Positions 25,780 to 33,582 of a stretch of 64,000 nucleotides of DNA are shown here, piece after piece. The notes under the pieces were generated by a model. That model ran no database searches. It was not told the origin of the DNA and saw only the letters and a list, made by a program, of their open reading frames with translations. The stretch covers positions 40,399 through 104,398 of the forward strand of contig JAZQEG010000024.1 of assembly GCA_045538875.1 (NCBI GenBank). The letters are read 5' to 3'. Numbering within the stretch: position 1 is the stretch's first letter; each line of letters starts with the position of its first letter. This DNA comes from RGIG4708 sp045538875 (GTDB lineage Bacteria; Bacillota; Clostridia; UMGS1810). A program made the position numbers and the translations under genes.

Positions 25780-27237
25780 TTATACATTTCTTGAGTAGTT
25801 AGGAGCTTCCTTTGTAATAGAAATATCATGAGGATGACTTTCCCTTAGGCCTGCAGCGGTAATTTTAACAAATTTGCCGTTGAGCTTAAGGTCTTCAATC
25901 GTCTGTGTGCCGCAATATCCCATTGAAGAGCGAAGTCCGCCAATAAGCTGGAATATTGTATCACAAAGTGCACCCTTGTAAGGAACTCTGCCTTCAACAC
26001 CTTCGGGAACAAGCTTTTTGGAGCCTGTCTGAAAGTATCTGTCTTTGGAGCCCTTTTCCATAGCAGCAATACTGCCCATACCGCGGTATACTTTGTATTT
26101 TCTGCCTTCGTAAATTTCGGTTTCGCCGGGGCTTTCCTCACAGCCTGCAAAGAGGCTTCCCATCATAATAACATTGGCACCTGCTGCAATTGCTTTTGGC
26201 AAATCACCAGAGTATTTAACACCGCCGTCTGCAATAACAGGGATGTTGTATTTTTTAGCTACCTTGTATACCTCGTTAATTGCTGTAACCTGAGGTACAC
26301 CAACACCTGCAACAACTCGGGTTGTACATATGGAACCAGGGCCAATACCAACCTTAACCGCATCGGCACCTGCTGCGATAAGCTCTTTTGCAGCTTCGCC
26401 GGTTGCAATGTTACCTGCAATAACAGGAATTTGCGGATAATGCTCTTTAACAAGCTTGAGGCAGTTGATAATGTTTTGAGAGTGACCATGTGCAGAGTCG
26501 AGCACAAGCACATCTACCTTTGCTTTAACAAGAGCATCTACTCTGTCAAGCACATCGTTTGTAATTCCAATAGCTGCACCAACAAGCAATCTTCCGTTGC
26601 TGTCTTTTGCAGCGTTGGGGTACTTAACAGATTTTTCAATATCTTTTATTGTAATAAGGCCTTTTAGCTCGCCGTTTGCACCAACAAGCGGGAGCTTTTC
26701 AATTTTATGTTTGCGAAGTATGAGTGTAGCTTGTTCAAGGCTTGTACCAACAGGTGCGGTAACAAGGTTTTCGCTTGTCATACATTCTTTTATTTTTTTG
26801 CTAAAATCCTCTTCAAATTTGAGGTCGCGGTTTGTAATAATACCAACAAGCTTGTTGTTTTCGGTAATGGGCACACCGCTGATTTTAAATTTGCCCATTA
26901 GCTCATCGGCATCCTTGAGAGTATGGTCGGGAGATAAGTAAAACGGATCGGTTATTACGCCGTGTTCAGATCTTTTTACCTTGTCAACTTCTGTTGCCTG
27001 CTGTTCAATTGTCATATTTTTGTGTATAATACCAATACCGCCTTCTCTTGCCATGGCAATAGCTAAGTCAGATTCTGTAACGGTATCCATTGCAGAACTC
27101 ATCATAGGGATATTTAATTTGATAGTTTTGGTGAGGTTTGTACTTAAGTCAACCTGATTTGGAAGCACATCAGATTTTTGAGGTATAAGTAAAACATCAT
27201 CAAAAGTAAGACCTTCAAAAACAATTTTTCCGTTCAT
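25780..27237 (-). CDS. guaB: Inosine-5'-monophosphate dehydrogenase
   Basis: A 485-residue enzyme oxidising IMP to XMP with NAD+, the committed step to GMP. Catalytic cysteine loop GIGPGSICTTR, the phosphate loop VIADGGVKYSGD, and the flap GMGSIAAMEKGSKDRY are intact. Two CBS domains (about residues 90-205, with KLVGIITNRDL and LKGLITIKDIEK) are inserted in the barrel as usual. It is monocistronic, with its own promoter and terminator. Confidence 0.97.
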   Translation of the reverse strand: MNGKIVFEGLTFDDVLLIPQKSDVLPNQVDLSTNLTKTIKLNIPMMSSAMDTVTESDLAIAMAREGGIGIIHKNMTIEQQATEVDKVKRSEHGVITDPFYLSPDHTLKDADELMGKFKISGVPITENNKLVGIITNRDLKFEEDFSKKIKECMTSENLVTAPVGTSLEQATLILRKHKIEKLPLVGANGELKGLITIKDIEKSVKYPNAAKDSNGRLLVGAAIGITNDVLDRVDALVKAKVDVLVLDSAHGHSQNIINCLKLVKEHYPQIPVIAGNIATGEAAKELIAAGADAVKVGIGPGSICTTRVVAGVGVPQVTAINEVYKVAKKYNIPVIADGGVKYSGDLPKAIAAGANVIMMGSLFAGCEESPGETEIYEGRKYKVYRGMGSIAAMEKGSKDRYFQTGSKKLVPEGVEGRVPYKGALCDTIFQLIGGLRSSMGYCGTQTIEDLKLNGKFVKITAAGLRESHPHDISITKEAPNYSRNV

Positions 27238-27269
27238 ATGCTTTTTCTCCTTTAAGTGTTATTTATACT

Positions 27270-27298
27270 ATTATACAAAAAAACAAAAATAAAGTCAA
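27270..27298 (-). promoter_or_regulatory. guaB promoter
   Basis: Minus strand TTGACT, 17 bp, TATAAT, 33 bp ahead of the guaB ATG. The leader is too short for a purine riboswitch. Confidence 0.8.
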
Positions 27299-27346
27299 CT
27301 GTTAAATTTGCAATATTATATTAGACATAGTGTAAAATGTGCCAAT

Positions 27347-27382
27347 AAAAAACACTAATCGCAAATGCAATTAGTGTTTTTT
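27347..27382 (-). terminator. Terminator of the NlpC/P60 gene
   Basis: AAAAAACACTAAT, loop, ATTAGTGTTTTTT directly after the stop codon; symmetric, so it could also work on the plus strand. Confidence 0.8.
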
Positions 27383-27384
27383 GA

Positions 27385-28044
27385 TTAATTTAATATTCTT
27401 CTGCCGTACATAAACGGACTGCTGTAGCCGCCGCGGTCTACATTTGCAATGCACACGGTGTATCCGCTTCGGGGCGAATGTATAAATTTACCATCGCCAA
27501 CATAAATACCAACATGGTTAATATAACTTGATGAACCAAAGCACACAATGTCACCAGTCTTTAAATCTTCTCTTGATACATATGTACCAACTGATGCCTG
27601 CGAGTTTGATGTACGGGGAAGTGTTACGCCTATTGATTCGTAAATGTATTTAACAAAACCCGAGCAGTCAAATCCTGCAGGGGTACTGCCCCCATATAAA
27701 TAGGGAGTACCAATATAAAGCTTGGCAGTTTCAATAATGGTTGTTATATCCTCCTCAATTTGTTCCTGAGCTTTTTTTTCGGAAATAGAAATATAGTCAC
27801 CAAATATATAAGCAACCTGATCCATAAAATCAATTTTGTACCATGAGCCTACCTGCTCATGCAATTCAACACTTGAGCCGTAAGGCAACAAACCAAGAAC
27901 CTGCGAATCAGTAGTCGGCTGACTGCGTACATTAAGTGCGCTGGCAGTAACGGTGCCTGTTTTTGAGTCCTTTGCGTAAGCTGTTATGCCTGCAAAAGAA
28001 ATAATAAATGTCATAATCAAAGCTGCAATTTTAATTCTTTTCAT
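27385..28044 (-). CDS. Secreted SH3-NlpC/P60 peptidoglycan hydrolase
   Basis: A 219-residue exported cell-wall hydrolase. Signal peptide to about residue 24 (ITAYA), one bacterial SH3 domain (ASALNVRSQPTTDSQVLGLL, about 30-85), then an NlpC/P60 domain (about 103-219) with the cysteine in GFDCSGF, histidine in NHVGIYVG and second histidine in KFIHSPRSG. The fold cuts D-Glu-diamino acid bonds in stem peptides. It is alone on its strand between two terminators. Confidence 0.92.
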   Translation of the reverse strand: MKRIKIAALIMTFIISFAGITAYAKDSKTGTVTASALNVRSQPTTDSQVLGLLPYGSSVELHEQVGSWYKIDFMDQVAYIFGDYISISEKKAQEQIEEDITTIIETAKLYIGTPYLYGGSTPAGFDCSGFVKYIYESIGVTLPRTSNSQASVGTYVSREDLKTGDIVCFGSSSYINHVGIYVGDGKFIHSPRSGYTVCIANVDRGGYSSPFMYGRRILN

Positions 28045-28161
28045 TTATAACCTCCTTAGTGCTTATATGCACTATGGTTATCATTGTAACACATTTTTTT
28101 AAGTTTGTCAAATTTTTTTAACATTTTTTTAATAATTAGCAAAAAAATGTCTTCAAAAAGG

Positions 28162-28205
28162 TCAAAAAACAAGCGTCAAACTCACATAAACATCAGGTTT
28201 GACGC
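28162..28205 (-). terminator. Terminator of the XRE regulator gene
   Basis: Minus strand GCGTCAAAC, 15-nt loop, GTTTGACGC, then TTGTTTTTTG; 66 nt past the stop codon. Confidence 0.65.
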
Positions 28206-28271
28206 CAAATCAAAATTTTTAAAATTGTTTTTGAAAATTAAAATGTTACAAAATGTTACAAATCACAAACT

Positions 28272-28922
28272 CTACATATTAATAATTGCTCTTACAACAG
28301 CTCCTATTATCTTATAGTTGTTGTCAATGCAATTTGTGTATATTGTAGATGTGTCATCACCGTAGCCATCGCACATAAGCATTATCATAGGGCCGTCGGC
28401 AACAAATTTGCGTATAATAAATTTGTTTAAATGGCAGCAATATACAAGGGCAGTTTCACCGTTTATCGGACCTTTGTTTCGGTCAACTATAATGTACGAT
28501 GATTGTTTAATTCCTGCATTTGCCATTGTGTTGTCACATACATTTGTGCATATAAGTGCCTGCGTATCAATCCTTTTGTCGGTAGGGAGCGAAATGTTAC
28601 CGTCTGCAAGGCGGGAGTCGCCAAGGAGTATGCCGCTTGTGTTTTCGATGTCAAAGTATGGAATTAAGTTTAAACAAAATTTTGGCTGTTGAATCTTTTT
28701 TTCCACACTAAGTGTGTGATTGTCTTTTACAATATAATCAATAGTCACACTAAATGTGTTTGCAAGCATTATAAGGCTTTTTACATCAGGAGTGGAATAA
28801 CCCCTTTCGTAATTTGAAATTGTAGTCAGCCCAACACCTAATCGCTGGCCGAGCTCTAGCTGTGTTAAGCCGTGCTTAATTCGTAAATTTTTTATACGAG
28901 CACCCATAGCTTTTTTGTCCAT
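28272..28922 (-). CDS. XRE-family regulator with LexA/S24-like C-terminal domain
   Basis: A 216-residue regulator. An HTH_3 domain at residues about 8-62 (IKNLRIKHGLTQLELGQRLGV, TTISNYERG) is followed by a C-terminal half similar to LexA/CI S24 domains (VCDNTMANAGIKQSSYIIVD; INGETALVYC; KFIIRKF). The position of the nucleophilic serine in the usual GDSM motif reads DNTM, so self-cleavage is doubtful, though the lysine region remains. It is divergent from the microprotein cluster 160 bp away and may control it. Confidence 0.8.
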   Translation of the reverse strand: MDKKAMGARIKNLRIKHGLTQLELGQRLGVGLTTISNYERGYSTPDVKSLIMLANTFSVTIDYIVKDNHTLSVEKKIQQPKFCLNLIPYFDIENTSGILLGDSRLADGNISLPTDKRIDTQALICTNVCDNTMANAGIKQSSYIIVDRNKGPINGETALVYCCHLNKFIIRKFVADGPMIMLMCDGYGDDTSTIYTNCIDNNYKIIGAVVRAIINM

Positions 28923-28990
28923 ATGTCCACCTCAAATCAGTATATACAATATTATAATATATGCAAATTTATAAGTCAATCATTGTTGTA

Positions 28991-29018
28991 ACAAAACAGC
29001 CTTTTTTTACATATTATA
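28991..29018 (+). promoter_or_regulatory. Possible sigma-K-like promoter
   Basis: AC, 17 bp, then CATATTATA, matching the mother-cell sigma-K pattern (AC, 15-17 bp, CATAnnnTA), 64 bp before the first Cys-rich microprotein. The short motif can arise by chance. Confidence 0.3.
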
Positions 29019-29081
29019 CATTGAATCGGATTTGAGCAACTTGTCTCAGAGTCGATTAAATTTTTTCGGAGGTGTTTGTTT

Positions 29082-29213
29082 ATGTTTGCAAACAATAACT
29101 GCTGCAGCGGTTTATTTGGTTCAAATGACGGCATTCTGTTTTTTATTTTAGTATTTCTTCTTTTGTTTGGATGCTGCGACAACAACAATGACAGCAACTG
29201 CTGTAACAACTGA
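29082..29213 (+). CDS. Cys-rich single-helix microprotein 1 (43 aa)
   Basis: MFANNNCCSGLFGSNDG leads into one hydrophobic helix (ILFFILVFLLLFG), then a Cys/Asn tail (CCDNNNDSNCCNN). CGGAGGTG stands before the ATG. It is the first of three tandem genes of the same build. Small clostridial proteins with a hydrophobic core and Cys/Asn/Gly-rich ends, sometimes labelled high-cysteine or chorion-like, look alike; a role in spore coat or envelope is only inference. Confidence 0.75.
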   Translation: MFANNNCCSGLFGSNDGILFFILVFLLLFGCCDNNNDSNCCNN

Positions 29214-29236
29214 AACGCTTAGAGGAGGTATTTGAT

Positions 29237-29368
29237 ATGTTCAACTTATTTAGAAACAACTGCGGCAATGGTGAAAGCAGCACAATTTTGTGGTTCATCA
29301 TTCTCGTAATTCTTCTTTTTATGAACAACGACAACGGTAACTGCTGCGAAAACAACTGCGGATGCTGA
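29237..29368 (+). CDS. Cys-rich single-helix microprotein 2 (43 aa)
   Basis: MFNLFRNNCGNGESS, a helix (TILWFIILVILLFM), then NNDNGNCCENNCGC. AGAGGAGGT precedes the ATG, 23 nt after gene 1 ends. Same length and build as gene 1 with low identity, which suggests old duplication and selection on composition and topology more than on exact sequence. Confidence 0.75.
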   Translation: MFNLFRNNCGNGESSTILWFIILVILLFMNNDNGNCCENNCGC

Positions 29369-29419
29369 TAAAATAATACGGCATTAAAGCGTGTATGTAA
29401 ATCAAAGGAGGCAAAAGTA

Positions 29420-29575
29420 ATGGGTGACTGTTGCACACCGTGCAATCCATGCTGCAATCCATGCTGTAACAACAACTCTTGGTTTGGCTCTGGCAATATT
29501 GTATGGATAATTATTGTTATTATTGCAATAATATGGATATTTGGTTCAAACAATTCAGACAATTGTTGCTGCTAA
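29420..29575 (+). CDS. Cys-rich single-helix microprotein 3 (51 aa)
   Basis: The N-terminus MGDCCTPCNPCCNPCCNNN contains eight cysteines with a CNPCC repeat; a helix (IVWIIIVIIAIIWIF) and GSNNSDNCCC complete it. AAAGGAGG precedes the ATG. The CNPCC repeat recalls metal-binding or disulfide cross-linked coat proteins. A hairpin follows at 29591. Confidence 0.75.
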   Translation: MGDCCTPCNPCCNPCCNNNSWFGSGNIVWIIIVIIAIIWIFGSNNSDNCCC

Positions 29576-29590
29576 ATAAGGATTGATTTT

Positions 29591-29624
29591 GCCTGCATAC
29601 CTGATGTATAATAGGTATGCAGGC
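29591..29624 (+). terminator. Hairpin after the microprotein cluster
   Basis: GCCTGCATACC, 12-nt loop, GGTATGCAGGC, then ATTGCTTTT; a strong stem with a poor T tract, the likely end of the three-gene transcript. Confidence 0.55.
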
Positions 29625-29637
29625 ATTGCTTTTAAAA

Positions 29638-29796
29638 CTAATTTCTTCTTATTATACATACGGCCATACATACAAGCGTAAACAATGCACTTAATCCGCA
29701 CATTGCTGCAAGCAATGTATTTGGCTGGGTTTGGCATTGCTGCATTGGTGCGTTTTTGAGGCGGTGATGCAGCCTTTTTTGAGGATAATTGTTCAA
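29638..29796 (-). CDS. Small membrane protein, unknown (52 aa)
   Basis: A TTG-started frame with AAGGAAG upstream: MNNYPQKRLHHRLKNAPMQQ, then one hydrophobic helix (LLAAMCGLSALFTLVCMAVCII) and RRN. The basic N-terminus and clean helix make it more plausible than the longer overlapping frame on the same strand, which has no such structure. No family is recognised. Confidence 0.45.
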   Translation of the reverse strand: MNNYPQKRLHHRLKNAPMQQCQTQPNTLLAAMCGLSALFTLVCMAVCIIRRN

Positions 29797-29832
29797 AGTA
29801 ATCACTTCCTTTTAATTTGTTTAAAAAAACTC

Positions 29833-29861
29833 TTGACATTTAGTATTAGTTATGATAAAAT
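29833..29861 (+). promoter_or_regulatory. Promoter of rpmG-secE-nusG-rplKA
   Basis: TTGACA, 17 bp, TAAAAT, about 95 bp before rpmG. Confidence 0.75.
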
Positions 29862-29957
29862 TTTTATGCTGAAAGAAAGCTCTTTTTTTTTGTGCTTATT
29901 TTTAGCAAAATATGAGCTTTAAAAAAATGTTTCGTAAAACTTAAGGAGGTGCATACC

Positions 29958-30107
29958 ATGAGAACAAAAATCACATTGGCATGTAGTAAATGTAAACAGA
30001 GAAATTACAATACTATGAAAAATAAGAAGAATGATCCTGATAGAATTGAAATGAAAAAGTATTGTCGTTTTTGCAGGGAGCATACTTTGCATAAGGAAAC
30101 AAAGTAA
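29958..30107 (+). CDS. rpmG: 50S ribosomal protein L33
   Basis: A 49-residue L33 of the zinc-binding type: MRTKITLACSKCKQRNY and KYCRFCREHTLHKETK carry the two CxxC pairs. TTAAGGAGGTG precedes the ATG. It heads the string rpmG-secE-nusG-rplK-rplA, the usual Firmicute order. Confidence 0.95.
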   Translation: MRTKITLACSKCKQRNYNTMKNKKNDPDRIEMKKYCRFCREHTLHKETK

Positions 30108-30137
30108 TCTTATTTTTGGTTAGAGAGGTGACCTGTA

Positions 30138-30347
30138 ATGGCAGAAGTTAATGAAAAGAAAAAGGGCAACAAAATTGTCAGATTTTTTAAAGAAGTAAAA
30201 TCTGAAATGAAAAAAGTTGTGTGGCCTACAAAAAAACAAATCATCAATAATACACTTATAGTATTTGCATGTGTTGCAGTTATTGGTGTATTTATCTGGG
30301 TGCTCGATTTGATATTCCAGTATGGTTTGTACCAGTTTATTAAGTAG
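30138..30347 (+). CDS. secE: Preprotein translocase subunit SecE
   Basis: A 69-residue single-helix subunit of the SecYEG channel. The family motif FFKEVKSEMKKVVWPTKKQ precedes one membrane helix (LIVFACVAVIGVFIWVLDLIF). Length is typical for Gram-positive SecE. GAGAGGTG lies upstream. Confidence 0.95.
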   Translation: MAEVNEKKKGNKIVRFFKEVKSEMKKVVWPTKKQIINNTLIVFACVAVIGVFIWVLDLIFQYGLYQFIK

Positions 30348-30403
30348 GGACAAGCATATAATTATTATATGTAAGGAATTTACTTTTTAAGGAGGCCGGA
30401 GAT

Positions 30404-30937
30404 ATGAGCTCAGCTAACATAAGTAAAAACGCAAAATGGTATGTAGTTCATACTTATTCCGGATATGAAAACAAAGTTAAAACCAACCTTGAAAAAATCA
30501 TAGATAATCGAAATCTGCATGACTACATCATCGATGTAAAGGTCCCAACTGAAGATGTTGTGGAAACAAAAGGCGATGAAAAGAAAACTGTAACCCGCAA
30601 AATTTTTCCGGGCTATGTACTTATCAAAATGGTTATGACCGATGACACATGGTACATCATCCGCAATACTACGGGAGTTACGGGCTTTGTTGGCCCGGGG
30701 TCAAAACCTGTTCCTCTTACCGAAGAGGAAGTTGATGCTCTCGGAGTAGATGTTAGAGAGATTGTGACCGATTATGAGGTTGGGGATAATGTAAAAATTA
30801 TATCCGGTGCATTTGTCGATAAAATCGGCATTGTTGAAAGCATTGACAAACAAAATCGCAAAGTCAATGTTGGTATCGTTATGTTTGGAAGAAAGACGGT
30901 ACTTGAACTCGACATCAACCATGTCGAGTCCATTTAA
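30404..30937 (+). CDS. nusG: Transcription termination/antitermination protein NusG
   Basis: A 177-residue protein: an NGN domain (KWYVVHTYSGYENKVKTNLE; KIFPGYVLIKMVMTD) binding RNA polymerase, and a KOW domain (VGDNVKIISGAFVDKIGIVE) binding ribosome or Rho. It sits between secE and the L11 leader, the canonical place. Confidence 0.96.
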   Translation: MSSANISKNAKWYVVHTYSGYENKVKTNLEKIIDNRNLHDYIIDVKVPTEDVVETKGDEKKTVTRKIFPGYVLIKMVMTDDTWYIIRNTTGVTGFVGPGSKPVPLTEEEVDALGVDVREIVTDYEVGDNVKIISGAFVDKIGIVESIDKQNRKVNVGIVMFGRKTVLELDINHVESI

Positions 30938-30980
30938 TTGCTTGATATATCTTCTGCGTTAATACGCAGATTATATATAG

Positions 30981-31018
30981 AGTGGGAGGATGCAAAGGCA
31001 TTCCGCTTGTATACCACA
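30981..31018 (+). promoter_or_regulatory. Ribosomal protein L1 binding leader, site 1
   Basis: AGTGGGAGGATGC, an intervening hairpin part, and CCACA just before the rplK ribosome site mimic the L1 site of 23S rRNA. Leaders of this form before rplK-rplA are known to mediate repression by L1. Confidence 0.75.
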
Positions 31019-31039
31019 TTTATAAGGAGGTGTGCTACA

Positions 31040-31465
31040 ATGGCACAGAAAGTAACAGGTTTTATTAAACTTCAGATTGAAGCCGGCAAAGCAAATCCGG
31101 CACCACCGGTTGGTCCTGCACTTGGTCAGCACGGTGTAAACATTATGCAGTTCTGTAAAGAGTTTAACGAAAAAACAGCAAAGGACGCAGGTCTTGTTAT
31201 CCCTGTAGTAATTACAGTATATCAGGACAGATCCTTCAGCTTTATCACAAAAACTCCACCGGCTGCAGTATTACTCAAAAAGGCATGCAAAATCAACAGT
31301 GGTTCCGGCGTTCCTAACAAAACAAAGGTTGCTACAATCAGCAAAGACGCTGTTAAAGAGATTGCTGAGCAAAAAATGCCTGATTTGAATGCAGCGAGTA
31401 TCGAATCTGCTATGAGCATGATTGCTGGTACTGCAAGAAGCATGGGTATCGTAGTAGAAGACTAA
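31040..31465 (+). CDS. rplK: 50S ribosomal protein L11
   Basis: A 141-residue L11: KLQIEAGKANPAPPVGPALGQHGVNIMQFC-type N-terminal domain (key blocks AGKANPAPPVGPALG and GVNIM) and the rRNA-binding C-terminal half (SFITKTPPAAVLLKKA). The ATG at 31040 has AAGGAGG upstream; the in-frame extension to 30938 runs through the L1 leader. Confidence 0.97.
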   Translation: MAQKVTGFIKLQIEAGKANPAPPVGPALGQHGVNIMQFCKEFNEKTAKDAGLVIPVVITVYQDRSFSFITKTPPAAVLLKKACKINSGSGVPNKTKVATISKDAVKEIAEQKMPDLNAASIESAMSMIAGTARSMGIVVED

Positions 31466-31477
31466 TGCTTCGTAATT

Positions 31478-31520
31478 AGTGGGAGGAATTTAATCTTTTA
31501 AAAATTCCGATTAAACCACA
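31478..31520 (+). promoter_or_regulatory. Ribosomal protein L1 binding leader, site 2
   Basis: AGTGGGAGGAATT, loop, AATTCCGATTAAACCACA lies between rplK and rplA, just before GAAGGAGG. It has the same GTGGGAGG...CCACA frame as site 1 with a different stem. Confidence 0.7.
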
Positions 31521-31537
31521 GAAGGAGGAAATGTGAA

Positions 31538-32233
31538 ATGCATAGAGGTAAGAATTATTTAGAAAGCGCAAAATTGATCGAAAGATCAAAGCAGTATGAT
31601 GCTGCTGAAGCATTTGACCTTGTAATCAAAGCTTCAAAAGCAAAGTTTGACGAAACAGTAGAAGCACACATCAGACTCGGTGTTGACTCAAGACACGCAG
31701 ACCAGCAGGTTAGAGGTGCAGTTGTACTTCCTAACGGTACAGGTAAAAAGGTTAGAGTACTTGTTTTTGCTAAAGGTGAAAATGTAGATATTGCTCTGCA
31801 AAATGGTGCAGACTACGCAGGCGGCGAAGAACTCGTTGCAAAAATCCAGAACGAAAACTGGTTTGAATTTGACGTAGTAGTTGCAACACCTGATATGATG
31901 GGTCTTGTTGGTAGAATTGGTAGAGTACTTGGTCCTAAAGGCCTTATGCCTAACCCAAAAGCCGGCACAGTTACACCTGATGTTGCAAAAGCAGTAAACG
32001 ATATCAAAGCTGGTAAAATTGAATACCGCCTTGACAAAACAAACATTATTCACTGCCCAATCGGTAAAGTATCATTTGGCGTAGACAAATTGATGCAAAA
32101 CTTTAGCACACTTATGACAGCAGTTATTAAAGCAAAACCTGCTGCAGCTAAAGGTCAGTACCTTAAGAGTGTAAGTGTTACATCAACAATGGGCCCTGGC
32201 GTTAAAATTAACGCTGCAAGACTTAGCGAATAA
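31538..32233 (+). CDS. rplA: 50S ribosomal protein L1
   Basis: A 231-residue L1 of normal length. MGLVGRIGRVLGPKGLMPNPK is split here into its key blocks GRIGRVLGPKG and LMPNPKAGTV; the C-terminal KPAAAKGQYLKS and SSTMGPG-like VTSTMGPGVKI complete the family. It should bind both leader sites upstream as autogenous repressor. Confidence 0.97.
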   Translation: MHRGKNYLESAKLIERSKQYDAAEAFDLVIKASKAKFDETVEAHIRLGVDSRHADQQVRGAVVLPNGTGKKVRVLVFAKGENVDIALQNGADYAGGEELVAKIQNENWFEFDVVVATPDMMGLVGRIGRVLGPKGLMPNPKAGTVTPDVAKAVNDIKAGKIEYRLDKTNIIHCPIGKVSFGVDKLMQNFSTLMTAVIKAKPAAAKGQYLKSVSVTSTMGPGVKINAARLSE

Positions 32234-32243
32234 TAAAAAAGTA

Positions 32244-32272
32244 TTGACAAACATCATTTTGTGTGATATAAT
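32244..32272 (+). promoter_or_regulatory. Promoter of rplJ-rplL
   Basis: TTGACA, 17 bp, TATAAT: full consensus, starting the L10 leader transcript separately from rplKA. Confidence 0.88.
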
Positions 32273-32278
32273 GTCATA

Positions 32279-32386
32279 GTGTCCGCAGACAGCAGGTGCA
32301 AAAGTAAATCCTGCCGAGGAATCAAATAATCATTTTATGGATTTATTATGGGTTTCTCGTGTTTCGGACAAGAGAAACCCTTTTTA
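32279..32386 (+). ncRNA. L10 leader RNA with attenuator
   Basis: A leader with GTCCGCAGACAGCAGGTGC and AATCCTGCCGAGGA, features of the L10(L12)4-binding leader of Firmicutes, followed by a terminator stem GGGTTTCTC/GAGAAACCC and five T residues. Known leaders of this class repress rplJL when free L10 is in excess. Confidence 0.8.
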
Positions 32387-32421
32387 TTACGGTGTTTTAA
32401 ATTAACTGGGAGGTGAAAATA

Positions 32422-33123
32422 ATGCCAAACGCAAATGTATTAGAACAGAAAAAAGCTGTAGTAGCTGAATTAATTGAAAAATTAAGAGCAGCTCAGGCAG
32501 GTGTAATTGTAGATTACAGAGGTCTTACAGTTGAAGAGGATACAAAGCTCCGTACCAAACTTCGTGAAGCAGGTGTTGAATACAAGGTTATTAAAAACAC
32601 TCTTACAAGATTTGCTATTAAAGAGCTTGGTTACGATGCAATGGATGAAGCACTCAACGGTCCTTCATCACTCGCAATCAGCGAAACAGATCCTGTAGCT
32701 CCTGCAAAAGTTATTTCTGACTTTGCAAAAACTAACGAAAATCTTACGATTAAGGCTGGCTTCCTCGATGGAAAGGTAATTTCACTCGATGAAATCAAAA
32801 CTCTTGCAAACACTCCATCCAAAGAAGTGCTTATCGCAAAGATTATGGGCAGCTTGAACTCACCTGTATCAAAACTTGTAAGAACATTGCAGGCTTTGGT
32901 AGACAATGGTGTAGAGCCGTCTGAAATTAACCTTGGTGCTAAAGAAGAATCTGCTCCTGCAGAACAAGCACCTGTAGCAGAAGTTGCTAATGAAGCAGCA
33001 CCTGCAGTAGAAGCTGTAGCTGAACAAGCTCCTGCTGAAGAAACAGTTGCACAAGAGGCTCCTGCTGAAGAAACAGTTGCAGAAGAGGCTCCCGCAGAGG
33101 AAGCAGCTCCTGTAGAAGAATAA
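32422..33123 (+). CDS. rplJ: 50S ribosomal protein L10 with Ala/Glu-rich tail
   Basis: 233 residues, about 60 more than usual. Residues 1-170 are ordinary L10 (IVDYRGLTVEEDTKLR; YKVIKNTLTRFAIKE; then the helix that binds L7/L12 dimers). From about 173 on comes an acidic Ala/Pro/Glu/Val repeat (EQAPAEETVAQEAPAEETV). It is probably flexible. ATG 32422 follows GGGAGGTG. It forms the base of the L7/L12 stalk. Confidence 0.95.
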   Translation: MPNANVLEQKKAVVAELIEKLRAAQAGVIVDYRGLTVEEDTKLRTKLREAGVEYKVIKNTLTRFAIKELGYDAMDEALNGPSSLAISETDPVAPAKVISDFAKTNENLTIKAGFLDGKVISLDEIKTLANTPSKEVLIAKIMGSLNSPVSKLVRTLQALVDNGVEPSEINLGAKEESAPAEQAPVAEVANEAAPAVEAVAEQAPAEETVAQEAPAEETVAEEAPAEEAAPVEE

Positions 33124-33154
33124 TTAATAAATTTTAACCGGGAGGTAAATTAAA

Positions 33155-33526
33155 ATGAGTAATATTGAAAACATTTTAGCTGAAATTAAAGAACTTAAAT
33201 TGTTAGAAGTTGCTGAATTGGTAAAATTGATGGAAGAAGAATTTGGTGTTAGCGCTGCTGCTCCTGTTGCAGTTGCAGGTGTTGCTGCTGCAGGCGGTGA
33301 AGCTGCTGCAGAAAAATCTGAATTCAATGTTGTACTTAAATCAGCAGGCGAAGCAAAACTCAAAGTTGTTAAAGCTGTTAGAGAAGCTACAGGTCTTGGC
33401 CTCAAAGAAGCTAAAGACGTTGTTGATGGTGCTCCTTCAACAATCAAAGAAGGCGTATCTAAAGACGAAGCTGAAAAAATCAAAGCTGCTCTTGAAGAAG
33501 CTGGCGCAACAGTTGAATTGGCATAA
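33155..33526 (+). CDS. rplL: 50S ribosomal protein L7/L12
   Basis: A 123-residue stalk protein. The N-terminal dimer domain (ELKLLEVAELVKLMEEEFGV), Ala-rich hinge, and C-terminal factor-binding domain (KVVKAVREATGLGLKEAKD, VDGAPSTIKEG) are intact. A terminator follows at once; rpoB is not downstream. Confidence 0.97.
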   Translation: MSNIENILAEIKELKLLEVAELVKLMEEEFGVSAAAPVAVAGVAAAGGEAAAEKSEFNVVLKSAGEAKLKVVKAVREATGLGLKEAKDVVDGAPSTIKEGVSKDEAEKIKAALEEAGATVELA

Positions 33527-33548
33527 TTTAACCGTTAATTTAAAACAA

Positions 33549-33582
33549 CAAAAATCCAATCCGAACAGGATTGGATTTTTTG
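33549..33582 (+). terminator. rplJL terminator
   Basis: AAAAATCCAATCC, GAACA loop, GGATTGGATTTTTTG. Confidence 0.88.
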
